Source: Sinohyriopsis cumingii
Lineage: Eukaryota; Mollusca; Bivalvia; Unionida; Unionidae
Direction of reading: 5' to 3'
Assembly: GCA_028554795.2 (NCBI GenBank)
Contig: CM068828.1
Location: 6,403,720-6,467,719, forward strand
Length of the DNA: 64,000 nt
The notes beneath the pieces were generated by a model. That model was not told the origin of the DNA and did no database searches. It saw only the letters and a list, made by a program, of their open reading frames with translations. A program made the position numbers and the translations under genes. Shown here piece by piece: positions 1-14,300 of the stretch (within the stretch, counting starts at the first letter, position 1; the number at the start of each line of letters is the position of its first letter).

Positions 1-775
1 GATACATCAGCCCATTGTAAGACTATTGATAAATCAGCAAGTTGTAAGACTATTGATACATCAGCCTACTGTAAGACTATTGATAAATCAGCCCATTGCA
101 AGACTATTGATACATCAGCCCATTTTAAGACTACTGATACATCAGCCCATTGTAAGACTATTGATACATCAGCCCATTGTAAGACTATTGATACATCAGC
201 CCATTGCAAGACTATTAATACATCAGCCCATTTCAAGACTATTGATAAATCAGCCCATTGCAAGACTATTGATACATCAGCCCATTGCAAGACTATTGAT
301 ACATCAGCCCATTGTAAGACTATTGATAAATCAGCCCATTGCAAGACTACTGATACATCAGCCCATTGCAAGACTATTGATACATCAGACCATTCCAAGA
401 CATTTATACATCAGCCCATTGTAAGACTATTGATAAATCAGCCCATTGCAAGACTATTGATAAATCAAATCATTGAAAGACTATTGATACATCAGCCCAT
501 TGTAAGACTATTGATACATCAGCCCACTGCAAGACTACTGATAAATCAGCCCATTGTAAGACTATTGATACATCAGCCCATTTCAAGACTATTGATAAAT
601 TAGCCCCTTGCAAGACTATTAATACATCAGCCCATTTCAAGACTATTGATAAATTAGCCCCTTGCAAGACTATTAATACATCAGCCCATGGAAAGACTAT
701 TGATACATTAGCCCATTCTAAGATTATTGATACATCAGACCTTTCCTAGACTATTGATATATCAGCCCATTCAAG
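1..775. repeat. 27-bp minisatellite, cut by window edge
   Basis: About 28 imperfect copies of a unit around GACTATTGATACATCAGCCC, with variants such as AATCAGCC and TTTCAAGAC. The unit length is a multiple of three, so it gives open frames on both strands (26-424 and 66-398); these are not genes. The array starts before position 1. Confidence 0.97.
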
Positions 776-1284
776 ACCTGGAATTCAGATGAAACACTCT
801 ACACTGTGCATTTGTGATAGAACTTTTTTGATTATTTGTGACTTAATTCAAAATGCTCCAAGTTCCTTTCAAAATTTCACACCATATTTTAAGGAAATAA
901 ACTAATTGTTGAATTTTACTGAACTTATTGGTTTTGCCTTCACTGTTACTTAGTTTAAGACCATAGGGTTTTAATACCAAAACGACATTTCATCTTAAAA
1001 TGGTTGGTTACTGAAAGACAGAATGTCAAATTGCTATATTTCTTCAAATCAATTGTACTGTACATGATGCATTGTCTCCCCTGTATATTTACATTACCAA
1101 TCTATAAAATAAAGGTTTGTTTTTGTGTGCTTTTTTTAAATTTTCACCTTTCAATTATAGCGCCCTTTGCCTATGACCTTGTGACATTAAAATTAAAAGG
1201 TGTTAATTACCCAAAGAGTAAGCTTATTAAAAAAATTAGTGAAGGCACATGGTTGATAACAATATTTGTAAAGAAACTACTTTT
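776..1284. other. No feature seen
   Basis: A+T-rich DNA with stops in all frames; no exon, repeat or RNA gene recognised. It is probably intron of the kinase gene, which must continue to the left. Confidence 0.5.
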
Positions 1285-1640
1285 GATTTTACACCTGTGG
1301 TGACCATGACTTCTGAGTTTTCTACTCCAAGATCAACAGGCTTCATCCTCACTCCCAGAGCGTGCCAAACACAAAAATGTTTAGTCAGGTCTGTGATTTA
1401 GAACTGATGTTATTGTTTAAAAACCATTTATCTTCTTTTATTCAGTGACCTTGACCATTAACAACAAAGGCTTCTTCCTTACTCCATGTACAAGCCACCC
1501 AAACTGTTCAGTTAGATGATACAAAATTACATTAATTGTACAGAAGCAAAAGAGGTAACAGGAGATGAATGCACAGACAGACAGATGGACAGACATAATG
1601 TATGCTCCACCTTTTGGTGGGTGTATACAATTTAGAGATG
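1285..1640. repeat. Dispersed repeat C, with terminal segment
   Basis: Two diverged units with the pattern 'GACCTTGACC...ACTCCATGTACAAGCCA', followed by a purine-rich ACAGACAGACAGATGGACAG stretch and GCTCCACCTTTTGGTGGG. The same unit recurs at 2620-2850, 3540-3920 and 48230-48320. Confidence 0.65.
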
Positions 1641-1845
1641 TGTTCATGGAATACTGATGCGCCACCACAGTGCCTGAAAACTGACCTATATGCAAAACCA
1701 GACAATGTGTGATGGGCAATTGGACACAGGAAACACAATATGCACGTACCACTTTCATGGTGGGGCACAAAAATTAGGAAAATAAGGTGAAGTAGGAAAA
1801 ACCAGTGTTTCTATATGTAGTTCTTTTGAACAAGTCTTGCAATGA

Positions 1846-2163
1846 TGTGATGTGATTTGGATTTTTAATGTAGCTTTAAAAAATTTTCAGTCATATCGCT
1901 ATGATGTCTGCAATGTGGCAGTTTATAGTGATGTCTAGCACTGAGGCATCATGCCGCAGACATGTAGCATGATGTCCCACCCAGCCACATCATCCTGACA
2001 CCAGGCCGACCAGTCCTAACACTAACCTCTTGATGCTGAGTGCCAACCGAGGCAGCTGTTAGTACCATTTTTGTAAGTCTTTGGTATGACTCGGCTGGGG
2101 ATCGAACCCACAACCTCCCGCATCCAAGTTGGATGCTCTAACCACTAGGACACCGGAGCGGTA
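1846..2163 (-). mobile_element. SINE-B copy 1
   Basis: On the minus strand it starts with the tRNA-like head TCCTAGTGGTTAGAGCATCC and box B GGTTCGATCCC, then a ~240-base body, ending AAATCACATC. Imperfect target duplications GTCTTGCAATGA (left) and GTCTAGCAATGA (right) flank it. It sits about 60 bases from the end of the 2226-2346 exon. Confidence 0.88.
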
Positions 2164-2225
2164 GTCTAGCAATGAGTATTAGGTGCTAAATATTTTGCTG
2201 AAACTTTCATCCAATAAATACTCAC

Positions 2226-2346
2226 ATTGGAATGTCCTCCTCCACAAGAGGAGAGGCGGCAGCACACAGGGCATCTGCATTTGCCAGTAGTACCTTGCTG
2301 ATAAAACTTCCCCCAACCAACCGCCCTGCTATTGTGCTGCTGATAC
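2226..2346 (-). CDS. DGKH-like: DGK exon: [14 protein letters not shown], before the accessory domain
   Basis: Acceptor CTGTTCCCAG, donor CCAAT|GTGAGT. The split Ser is followed by [20 protein letters not shown] and [19 protein letters not shown]. It corresponds to the GGSxISxLLxNADPF region just before the DAGKa accessory domain in DGK delta/eta. It ends two bases into a codon, so the gene continues to the left. The next family segment, around YFGIGLDAKI, was not found in 1-2225 and should lie outside the window. Confidence 0.93.
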
Positions 2347-5300
2347 CTGGGAACAGAAAAGCGACTATCATTACACAGGTACATGCAATGTTATTATTAT
2401 GGTGGGCATCGTATCAGTATGACCCAAAATTTCAGTTGGTCTGGACAGTCAGTCTCAATATTTACATGAGAACGATATAGACCCAGATCAGTCATGAAAT
2501 AATGAACAGGCAATTCGTGGTTTACCTTGCTTGCTTCAAATCATCACAAGAATACCATGAATGGCCCAACCCATATTTAATAATACTATATATAGACACC
2601 AGTGAAGCATGGCTGACATTACTGACAAATGACCCTGACCTTAAGGTATGTGGTCTTGATTCTCTTTTTATGCTTATCATGATCTTCACTTCCGACCTAA
2701 GACCTCATACTCTGTTGGTTTCTTTCTTACCCTAAGTGCATGCCATCCACAAAGATTTAGTCGGGGAATGTACTCAAGAAGAGAAGTTGGTGTGTAAAAC
2801 CCCCCTTTTTATTTTGAGTAACAATAACTCTGACCTTTGATCAACTGACCCTAAAATCAACCACTTTCTTACTTTAAGGTAGCACATTGTGAAATCTTGG
2901 AGTAGTTTAATGTTTTTAAAAATCTGACATATCCATATAGGGAAGGGTTCAATAAAACCTAAATTACAAAACAAAAGTTTACAGGCTGGTGTGCACATTT
3001 GTTGCACTGCTCATAAGTTGAATATAACAACAAAGTGTGGAAAAAATAACCCATTACTAATTGTCCAAATAAAACAGCTGAAATAGTATTTTTAAAAATT
3101 ATCAAGATTTACACAGGTTCAAGATCAAGGATTTCTCTTATCAAATACACAAAGAAATGTGTATGCTGGTAAATGAATTATTTCAGTAAAGACACAAATC
3201 AGTTTTGTGCAAAAGAAAACTTCTGCAGTTAATTAGTGGCAGGTCATAAACTGCTAACAATTTCCTAGGGCATGTATGCTTTTAACTGAATGTATCATTT
3301 TTGTTCATAGGAGTGTCACTGATTATTACCACTGTGTAAGAATGTTTATTTTTCATTATTAAACACTGAAAAGAAGGTGCATCTACCGTCCAATCTCACC
3401 ATGGGTTCATTGCTCTGATACATCTAGGTAAAACATGTCATCAGAAAGACATAACAGACTGGTTAGGTCATCACAAGCTGTGCAGAAAGCAATCAAAGTT
3501 TGGTCACCATACATAGTCTACAACAAAATTATAATAAGAGGGCCATTTATTTTCTTTTATACATAGTAACTTTTGACCTTTTGACCCTATCAACAGGATT
3601 CTTCTTTACTCCAAATGCAAGATGTCAACAAATGTCAGTCCTGTAGTACTGAAATGAAGTTACTGTGTACAAACTATTTTTCTTGTTTCAGTCAGTAACA
3701 CTGACCTTTGAACTTTTGACCCCAAAATCAGTAAGCTTCTTCCTAGTCCAAGTACAAGCCATCCACAAAGTCTGACACTGGCCTTTTAAAGTAGATCTAT
3801 TGTTACTGTGCAGAAATCAATTTTAGTTCTTCAGTCAGTGACCTTAACCTTTGACCTCAAAATCAATGCTTCTCTCCTGCCCAGTGTAGAAGCCATCCAT
3901 AAAGTATAGTATAAGGACAGAAGATTGGACATCATCAAATTACATTTAGATGTTCTACTTTGGTAGACATGAAAAAAATAATGCAAAGATAATTAATCTG
4001 TCTACACGATCTGAGTCTACCTGTTCACATTTGTGTTTAGGTTACAGAAATGCACATATCGGTAAATACAATGACTGCAAGAAAATCTGAGTCTTTGATG
4101 ACACTACATCAAATTTTGATGTCTGGATCAACTGCCTATTGCATTTTGCTGCCCTCAACATGGAGTAGCATTTGCCAGTATATTATTTCATAATCAAGAA
4201 GCCTTGGAAATACATGAATTGCAGAGGTCTTGAGCTCAATTATATATCTTTATGTTATGTTATTATTACAAGTTATATATTAAAAAAATCTTTTGATCGT
4301 ACCATTTTTGTACCTGATGTCAAAACTAAAATAAAATGGAAGCAGGCTGTGAAGCAAGTTTTTTGATAAAAAAAAATGTGCCTGTTATCGGTTTAACACC
4401 ATTTTTAGGACATAATTGGATATATATGGCGGCTGGTATATTTGGTAGAGGTAAAACCCAGGAAAACACCAGGAAGAACTAATGACCCATGGGAAACTAA
4501 TGGCAAACTTTCTCGCATACCCACTGTGTCCAAGCCCAACAGGTGAGATGTTGTTGTTGTGGGGTTTAACGCCATTTTTCAGCACATGATAGGCTATACA
4601 TGGTGGCCAGTATTAATGGTGGAGGAAGAACCTGGGAAAACCCCGGAAAGAACCACCGACCCACGAGAAGCTACTGGCAAGCTTTCTCACATACCCACGT
4701 TGGCTGAATTCGAGACTTGAACCGATGCTGACAGAGGTGAGATGGCAGTGATCTGTAATGGAGAGCGCTTTAGACCACTCGGGGCCCCCCCAACAGGTGA
4801 GATGCAAGTGATCTGCACCTTAAATCCTTCTGCACCTGGAACCCCTTTTTAAAAATGTAGTGAGTGTGGTACAGTGGCAAGTAACTCAGGGTGATTCTTT
4901 GATCTTGGCACACAACTGACAAGTGTTGAGTTGCGTCCTTGAACAGATTTCACAATGGTATGATCAAAGTGTTACTTACAAAGCTCAAGTTCAGTCTCTA
5001 AATAAGCAGTGAGGTCAAGGAAAGGGAGTTAGATGAAATTTATGATGACTAGACCACAATGATTTATTAGATATTTACGATGACTAGACCACGATTTACT
5101 AGATGATATTTATGATGACTAGACCACAATGATTTACTAGATGAAATTTATGATGACTAGACCACAATGATTTACTAGATGATATTTATGATGACTAGAC
5201 CACAACGATTTACTAGATGATATTTATGACTAGACCACAATGATTTACTAGATGAAATTTATGATGACTAGACCACAATGATTTACTAGATGATATTTAT

Positions 5301-8300
5301 GATGACTAGACCACAACGATTTACTAGATGATATTTATGATGACTAGACCACAACAATTTACTAGATGATATTTATGATGACTAGACCACAACAATTTAC
5401 TAGATGATATTTATGATGACCACAATGATTTACTAGATGAAATTTATGATGACTAGACCACAATGATTTACTAGATGATATTTATGATGACTAGACCACA
5501 ACGATTTACTAGATGATATTTATGATGACTAGACCACAACGATTTACTAGACGATATTTATGATGACTATACCACAACGATTTACTAGATGATATTTATG
5601 ACGACTAGGCCACAACAATTTACTAGATGACGATGGAGGATTTCAGACAATGAATTCTTGGACTTTGTACTAGATGACATCAGGTACTGATATGTATAGA
5701 ATACTGTAAATTATTTAAAGAAGTGGAATCAAACTTAAGATTTGTATACATTTAATATAATTCCCCTTTGATCGGGTACCTTGGTAACCAATCATCTGAA
5801 TCAATGAGACCCGGTAGAAACCTGCAGAGTGACTGTTGATAACAAAAAGAAAAATGTAAACGAATAATATTTCAAAAACATCAATATGCCACAAGAAATA
5901 AACACTAATGTATACTAGTATACACAAGAAATAAACACTAATGTATACCAGTATACACAAGAAATAGACACTAATGTATACTAGTATACACAAGAAATAA
6001 ACACTAATGTATACCACAAGAAATAAACACTAATGTATACTAGTATACACAAAAAATAAACACTAATGTATACTAGTATACACAAGAAATAAACACTAAT
6101 GTATAATAGTATACACAAGAAATAAACACTAATGTATAATAGTATACACAAGAAATAAACACTAATGTATACCACAAGAAATAAACACTAATGTATACTA
6201 GTATACACAAGAAATAGTGGAATGTTTGAAGATTATAAGTACATTTTAACTCCTTGAACTGACATCATAAAAATAATCAAGCTAATCCATTTTGCAAGTC
6301 ATAAATTTCAATGGCTCCTTGGTTACGAAAATAGGCTGTCAAGTACAGAAGCAACATCTGAACTTTTCAATAGGCAACTGGCACTGCTATGAGATGAACT
6401 ATCATCGCTCTACTGATTATCGGCAGGGTTCAAAAATATTCCAGTTATGAATTAAGCAAAGAATAAATAACAAGAAATATTCATCAGGTGGATATAAATA
6501 ATAAAATATATTAAACCTATTTTTTATGTCTTTTCTGTGAACAATATTTTGTGACAATTTACAAGTCACATGGGTCATGTATGCACTTATACATTTTAAA
6601 TTAAATATAAACTGTTTTTTAAAATGTAACACTAATTTTTTAACCAAAGTCTATTCAATCATGATTACTGAATTGAATGCTCTTTACTTCAACTGTCACC
6701 AAGAAACTTCCAGATGAAAATTATCTATCGGAATGGACTTTGGCAATGGTGGCCATGTATTAAACTTGGGTCAAAATAAGAGCGCATCTAGTGGAATCAC
6801 AATCGAGGGTAGTATGAATTTGTTTATCAACATGTGTAGCTTTCATTGTGATATCACATCGCGTGACATTCAATCTGGATTTTACTGGATCACACCTTTA
6901 GGTTCATTTGGTCTAAATATGTCTTTACTTACATTAACATTGATTTTGCTGTATGCAACTCACAAGGCATATAAATAATGACCTTCCAAAGGAATATGGA
7001 TGTATGTGAATCCAAATGAAGTGAATACTTGCCACTTAATGGTATGTAGAATCAAATTCTAAAAAATGACACCTATTACTGAAATAGTCGGTGTTGAATG
7101 CCTACATGACCCACGTGACTTGCACGATAATTGCTAACTGCATTCAAGAAAATGTTATTACAAACAATTTTGTGATTTGCAGTATTATAATAAAATAATA
7201 AATAATACAAAAATCATAACAAAATATACATAAATTAACTTCGAAATAAAGTAAGAATATACACTATACATATATTAAGTCTTGTGCGATTGCATGAAAA
7301 TACTACATCAAAAGGTTACATTACAAAAAAGGAAACCTAAATACACAAAAGTATCAATTCATACACAGGGTTACAAATAAATGAAAATGTGTACATTGTA
7401 ATAATTTATAAAAAAAAAATAAACATTTGAGCTTTATGGTAAGTAGTAGCAGTTTAAATGTTAAATTCTAAATAACATTGTATCTCACTTGTAACAGACA
7501 TATATTATACTTTTGCATACTCGCGCAGATGAGAGTAACAAACAGAATACATATGTACAAATCATAATCATGTAGTAATTTACCAAGCTTTGGTAGAATA
7601 CAGCAAAAGACAGGGTTCCTGCCAAAAAAATTTAAAAATTATTCCAAACCTTTTCCATACCAGAAAAAATGTCCAGACCTCCAGATAAGCTCAGAATCCA
7701 TATAATGAAACTTCTCCCAAATGCAAAAGAGCAGTCACATAACCAGTTTCTCACAAAGACAGTTGTAATAACAAAAATTTAAGACTTTCTCAAGATGTTT
7801 TAGTCATTTTTAAATTTTTCTAGACATTTTAAAGACCTGGAAAAGCAGTTTTCAAATTTAAGACTTTTTCCCAAATCCCAGACTTGTATGGGAACCCAGA
7901 AAAGAAGTAGAAGACAACTTAACACAGTGCCTTAGCATTCTTAGTAAAGACGTCACAAGCAAAAGAGTCATACCTGTGCCTTGCTATGCAACAATCAGAT
8001 AACAATTAGTATATTAAAGGCAGGAAACTTCTTTACTATATAAGAAAGTGGTTAAAACGACCATAGGTTAATAATATCAAAACAAGAGTTGAATTATTTT
8101 TAAAAGCACATGATGAAAATGTGATAAGTGGGATAAGTGATATTATGGATAACTCACTAGGCAACATAGGAGGAAAATGGGCATAAGGAAACTGGAAGGA
8201 AGGAAATGGAATGTTATCTTTGGTGGGGCTTTTATCCCGCCCCCGAGAAGAAAGATTGGACCCCACACTCGCTGACCGATTGAATGTGCTCATGCTGCTG

Positions 8301-11300
8301 ATACGACGTGAACTTTGAACTCTGGGAGACTGCAGTTCCTCTGCATCTGAAAAATGTGCAGGGGCAGACATAAAATGATGTCCAGTGGGGAAAAAAAATG
8401 CAGCAAATCAAAGGAGCAAGTTGAGTACTAGAAAATATATATCTATACAGAAGCTTGCAACCAGGAATTCAGTGGGATATGATGGATAAAGTTACAGTCA
8501 AGAAGAGACTGGTTTTGCATCAGATTTTCAGCGCAGACAATATTATGGCTGATATCCTATCTTTGATATGTACACAGATGAGGACTTCCTGATATCTCTG
8601 TATCTCATTTAGAATAGGGCACTTCTGTCTTTGAGAAGGTCAGAACCATTATGGAGTGGCATTACTTTCAAATAATAAATCCAAATTAACTTTCACAAGT
8701 ACTTTATTCAATCCATTTCAGGATAAGAAGATTTTCTCAAACCCTCCGAAATATTTTGTCATTCATTGTATTTATTAAGCATGTTCCCTATCTATTTTCT
8801 GAAATCTGACATCATCTTGCAGGAACATTTACTCCTATTGCTCAACAATTGTTAATATGTATATAGTTCAAATGTATGAATATCTGATATTTCATTCTCA
8901 GGAGTGAAATTTATATTTACAACTTGCTTGCTTAAATGTAACTTGAATTATTTTACTGGATCTTCCAACTTTGATATGTAAAAAAATTGTGTCCAATGCT
9001 TTGTAACTGGTTCTTTTTGTTGCGATTTAAAAAATTTTAAAGAATTTTTCAAATCCAAGATTTTCAAATGTCATCCTTTTTATATAGCATTGTTGAACAG
9101 TATATTGAACTTTTCAAGGATACATCTGGATAGAACTGGGCCAAAGAACAAAACATTTTTCATAACTAAATCCAACATTCACAATTTTTCTACATACTCT
9201 TTTACACTCTCAAAATGTTAAGTTTTAAAAAATCATAATTCATTATTAAATTTAAATTTTAAGCATTGCTTCATTTACCAAAAAGTAGATCTACAATAAA
9301 ATTATCAAGAAATATACATATGCCAAATCCATACATGTAGTTACATTTTTTTTAAAAAGGACATAATGCAATAGTAAAACACAGGTGTGCAAAAAAAGGC
9401 GTTCCAAGCATGAAAATAGGCCATCAATTGCTTTTTAAAAAATAATCTTTGAACAAACAGCTGGTTAGTCAAATAAACAAAAATAATAATTTTACTTATC
9501 GGCACTGAAATGTACACTGGGTAACATTTTTTAGGTTAAAGTATGTAGCAGAATTTTTTAAGTAACAAGCTGAATTACTTCAGAGAAGGTAAAGAAACTA
9601 AACCGAGTTAAATAAAGCGAGAAAAATAACAAAACTCTGAACAAAGCACGATATGCAGCAGGAGAAATTTTTTAAGTAACAAGCTGAATTTCTTCTGGGA
9701 AGGTAAATGACACTGAACCCCCGAGTTAAATTAAGCGAGAAAAATAACAAAACTTTGAACAAAACACAATATGCAGCAGGTGAACTTCTGTTGACATATC
9801 TCAAAATCATTTCAGAGTGGGAACGAAAATAAGCTTTGGTTCAAGTTGAAAAAAGAAGTGACATAATCTATGAAAATGAGAAAATCTAAAAGTTCACGAC
9901 TGTCATGGAAAAGTTAATGCATACTAATTCTCATTTAACTGATATGTGTGTTTAATTCATTAAACATCAGCCAAAAGAGTGAGCTCACCAACAGGAGAAA
10001 CTAGGTCAAGATGGAAGAAGTTATCTATGGGCTTTGGGGAGACAGGAAGATGTCTTCTTTAACACAGGTAAATTATAATAAGTGTAGATGCAAGGATCAA
10101 AGCAAATAGTTTGAATGGAAATACTATACATCCACATATGGCAAAAGTAGCTATGTATAGATATATGTATATATGAATATATATGTATACATGAAAGCAT
10201 GCAGTATTACCATAAAATGAAACCCAACCAAAACTTAACAGCAGCACTCTATAGGGTCCTGTTACATGAACATGCCTGGAGAGGAAACCACGTACCACAA
10301 CAACCATGCCATACACGTCGGATGAAATTACCTAAGACCCACTGAATTTGTGGAGGTTTGAGGGGAGTTTCCGAGGCAAAGACAGAGAAAGATGGTGCTG
10401 ATCTAGAGTTAGGACTTCCCGCTTGTAAATTACTTGTGTGGTAAGTTGTGGTATTGTCCAGACCTGAAGTTCTTCGAGGTGGTTCATGCAGATAGCCATC
10501 CTGTTGTTGCTGCTGTGTCTGGGCATTTTGTTCATCAACAGCTAGAAAATAATTTTATCATAATAGGTATTTAATACGTTTGTATCATAGCATTATGGTA
10601 TATAGTCTGAAGGTCAGATGTTAACCCTAATCTTTTCACTTCTTGCACGTAAGAAAACAATATTTTTCAAAAAATAAAAAAGCAATCTATTCACTCTTTT
10701 AAAGTAAACAAATGGGCACTTTTATCACTGAACAAACATATCTTTGAGAAGTCTTTGCTGTAAGTACAAAAATTGTCAAGTCTTCTTAAAAAGGATATTT
10801 TGTATTGTACCTAATGACATACCAAGGTTATTCACAATTTATGAAAATTCAAATACAAATGTCAACATGTCTTAAAAGAATGATTCTTTGTGTATGTTAT
10901 TTCTTATCTGTTTTATATTTAATCTGTGCATATATGCATGTATCTTGAAGGGCATTTCCATGTATCTTGTAGGGCATTTCCATGTATCTTCTAGGACATT
11001 TCCATGTATCTTGAAGGGCATTTCCATGTATCCTGAAGGGCATTTCCATGTATATTGCATGGCATTTCCATGTATCTTCTAGGACATTTCCATGTATACT
11101 GCTGGGCATGTCCATGTACACTGTAGGGAATTTCCATATATAGTGAAGGGCATTTCCAATGCTGGGCATTTCCATTTATATTGCAGGGTGTTTCATGACT
11201 AGTAAATAAAGAGCATTTGATTTTAGTCAAATAAGTTACCCTCTTTCAAAAAAGATTACTATTCTTGTTGTTATTATTATTATTTTTATTTCTTACCTCT

Positions 11301-14300
11301 TTCAGTGTGCTCTATAATCTGTCGTATTGCTTTTTTCAAACTGTTAGCTCTCGACATTAGAGCACCTCTTGGCTTGAAAATTGCCTGAAAAAATCATTTT
11401 ATGTTGTGATATGTCTGAAATCAAAGAACTTAATTATTTTGCAACTGTCTGACAACTAATTAAGTTAATAAATAATAAATGTTATATTTGTTTCAAAGTT
11501 CAACAAAAAAGACTTTTTTTTGCTATAAGTGTTAAAGAGTACATGATTACAACCCAAGCAAGTTAAGTTTTACCACGGTAAAAATGTATGATCAAAAGAT
11601 CATGCATCTTATTATGAATTATGTAAGTGCTTTCTCCAAAATTTCCAGGCAGAGGGTGAAAATCCCCTTCCAATATTACTTTTAAGTGTGATTTTGAGTT
11701 TTTAAGCAGAACAGTTTTGATAATGAAAAGAAAAAAGTAAATGAGCCAAGTTCTACCAAACATGTGAGGTTGTTGTTGTTGTGGGGTTTAACGCCATTTT
11801 TCAGCACACAATAGGCTTTGCATGGCAGCCAGTATAAATGGTGGAGGAAGAACCTGGGAAAACACCGGGAAGAACCACCGACCCACAAGAAGCTACTGGC
11901 AAGCTTTCTCACATACCCACATTGGCCGAATCCTAGACTCGAACCCATGCAGACAGAGGTGAGATGGCAGTGATCCGTAACAGAGAGCACTTTAGACCAA
12001 TCGGCCACTCGGGGCCCCCAAACTGTGAGGTAAAGATCTTTTTATTTAACAAAATTAAAACTTACAACAGTGAAATTTCAGCATTATCAGCACAAAGGCA
12101 GGAAGAATTATGGCTGTTCACTTAATAATAGAATGCCTTTATTACAATAATTTAACAATGCACAATAGTATATAACCTAGAACTGAATGCAATAGCAATT
12201 ATAAGACTACGAAAATGTATATTTCCATCATTTTAAGCATTTCCAAATGAAGTTGATCAACGACTATTTAAAAATATATAACCATGGCAATCACCACTTC
12301 ATCAAGTGTGTCATGTAATTTGTCACTGATCAAACAATCTAGTATGGTTGTCATACTATGCTTATATTCAAGTTTTATTAGTTGAAAACCATGTGTATGA
12401 TTTTCTCACATGCACTCATACAAGAAATGGGTTCTTAAGTTTGTTGATGATTAATGTGACTGTATCCTGATGATAAAAGCGATCACATCTTTGAGAACAA
12501 GAATCGTGCTGCAATAAAAACAGAGAAAATATATAAATATTCCTGTACAAAGTAAATAAGATCTGTTTGTTAAATGATTTTATTTCTTATTTATTTTACT
12601 GCTTCAACAAAAAAAAATCCAAATTATTACCCCTTAAATGATGTGGAAGTCATACAAACAGAAAAGGTAATCAATCAAAATCAAACTTACTGATTTGATT
12701 ACTGTATGTGCAGTTATCTCCCCTGGCACAATATCCCTCTCTTGAGAGGCTACATGCACGTCCGAGTCAGCTGTCATCTGGGGAAGGAAAATAAAATAAT
12801 AATGTTGACTGAATCTGATACAAAATTAGAAATGGAGCAAAAAAAGTCCCACAATAGTGCGTAAAATCATCTGAATGCAAACCTTAACCAAGATGTGGCA
12901 AATTGATCGACGAATATATCGAAGGATGGATAGATAAGTATGCTACTCAATGCCTCTACCACTATCCTTATGGGTATTAAAATTCCCCAAATTTAGCTAA
13001 GTAATGTTAACGAATGAGAGGTAGGATTTTAAGTGGGACATTTTTATTTGAATTATAACCTGTGAGGTAATTCCATGCTGCCTTGCTACATCACAACAAT
13101 CCAATGATAACAATAGTTATTCTAGGTAAGCAGTGTTCCAGAAATATCCACTCAAAAAGATCAAGAAACTGACCTAATGGCAAAATTTAAGGAAGAGGTG
13201 ATGGATGGATAGAAAGATGGATGAACAAGGATAATACTATATGCCCATCAACTGTCACGATGATGCAAAGAAAGGTTATGCAATATAATTTTTTTAAGGA
13301 ATTATAGAGTAACTTAACCATTTAGGGGTTTAAGAGGGTGTCTTGAATAGCCAGGAACTTGTAGTTGTGGAGTTTGTTATAGAAGGAATCTTTTATGGTC
13401 AGGAATTTGTTGCTGTGGTGTTTGTTATAGAAGGAATCTTTTATGGTCAGGAATTTGTTGCTGTGGGGTTTGTTATAGAAGGTATCTTTTATGGTCAGGA
13501 ATTTGTAGTTGTGGGGTTTGTTATAGAAGGAATCTTTTATGGTCAGGAATTTGTATTTGTGGGGTTTGTTATAGAATGAATCTTTTATGGTCAGGAATTT
13601 GTAGTTCTGGTGTTTGTTATAGAAGGTATCTTTAATGGTCAGGAATTTGTTGCTGTGGGGTTTGTTATAGAAGGAATCTTTTATGGTCAGGAATTTGTTG
13701 CTGTGAGGTTTGTTAAAGTACTGTTCCTAGCCAGGAGTCTGAAGCAGTAGTGATTGTTACACTGAGTATCTTTCGTAGCCATAAGTATTTAGCAGTGAGT
13801 TTTGATGGAGGTGTCTTTAACAGCCTGGTGTTTATAGATGTGGAGCTAGAGTGCATTTTTCTGAGCCAAGAATTTGTAGCTGTGGGGTTTGTTTGCTATA
13901 GGTTGTTTAAATAACCAGGAGTTTGTAGTTGTGGGGGTTTGTTAGAGGATAATTTTAACAGACAAGAGTTTGCAACTGAGAGATTTGATACAGTAGGTGT
14001 TTTTAAAGCAAGGAATTTGTAGAGGTGGGATTTGTGAGGGCAGTAAGTTCAAAACAGCCTAGCAAGGTCAATAACGTCAACAAAGCCTACAATAAATAGT
14101 AAGGTAAAAACAACCTAGTGAGGTTAACAAGATAAACACAGTCTAGACTGGTTAGTTAGGTAAAAACAGCCTAGTGAGGTCAACATGATCAACACAGTCT
14201 AGACTGGTTAGTTAGATAAAAACAATCTAGTGAAGTTAACAAAATCAACAGTCTAGACTGGTTAGTTAGGTCAAAACAGCCTATTGAGGTCAACAAGATC

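Noticed and set aside
26-424. 132-codon frame of RLLIHQPI repeats
   Set aside because: Product of the 27-bp array at the window edge.
6733-6978. 81-codon plus frame ending in a hydrophobic stretch
   Set aside because: No recognised domain, exon signals or repeats; plausible by chance in A+T-rich intron DNA.
10200-10276. Extra DGK exon after TTTCCTCTCCAG on the minus strand
   Set aside because: Joined in the required phase it hits a stop after a few codons, while the 10332 and 8346 boundaries join perfectly without it.
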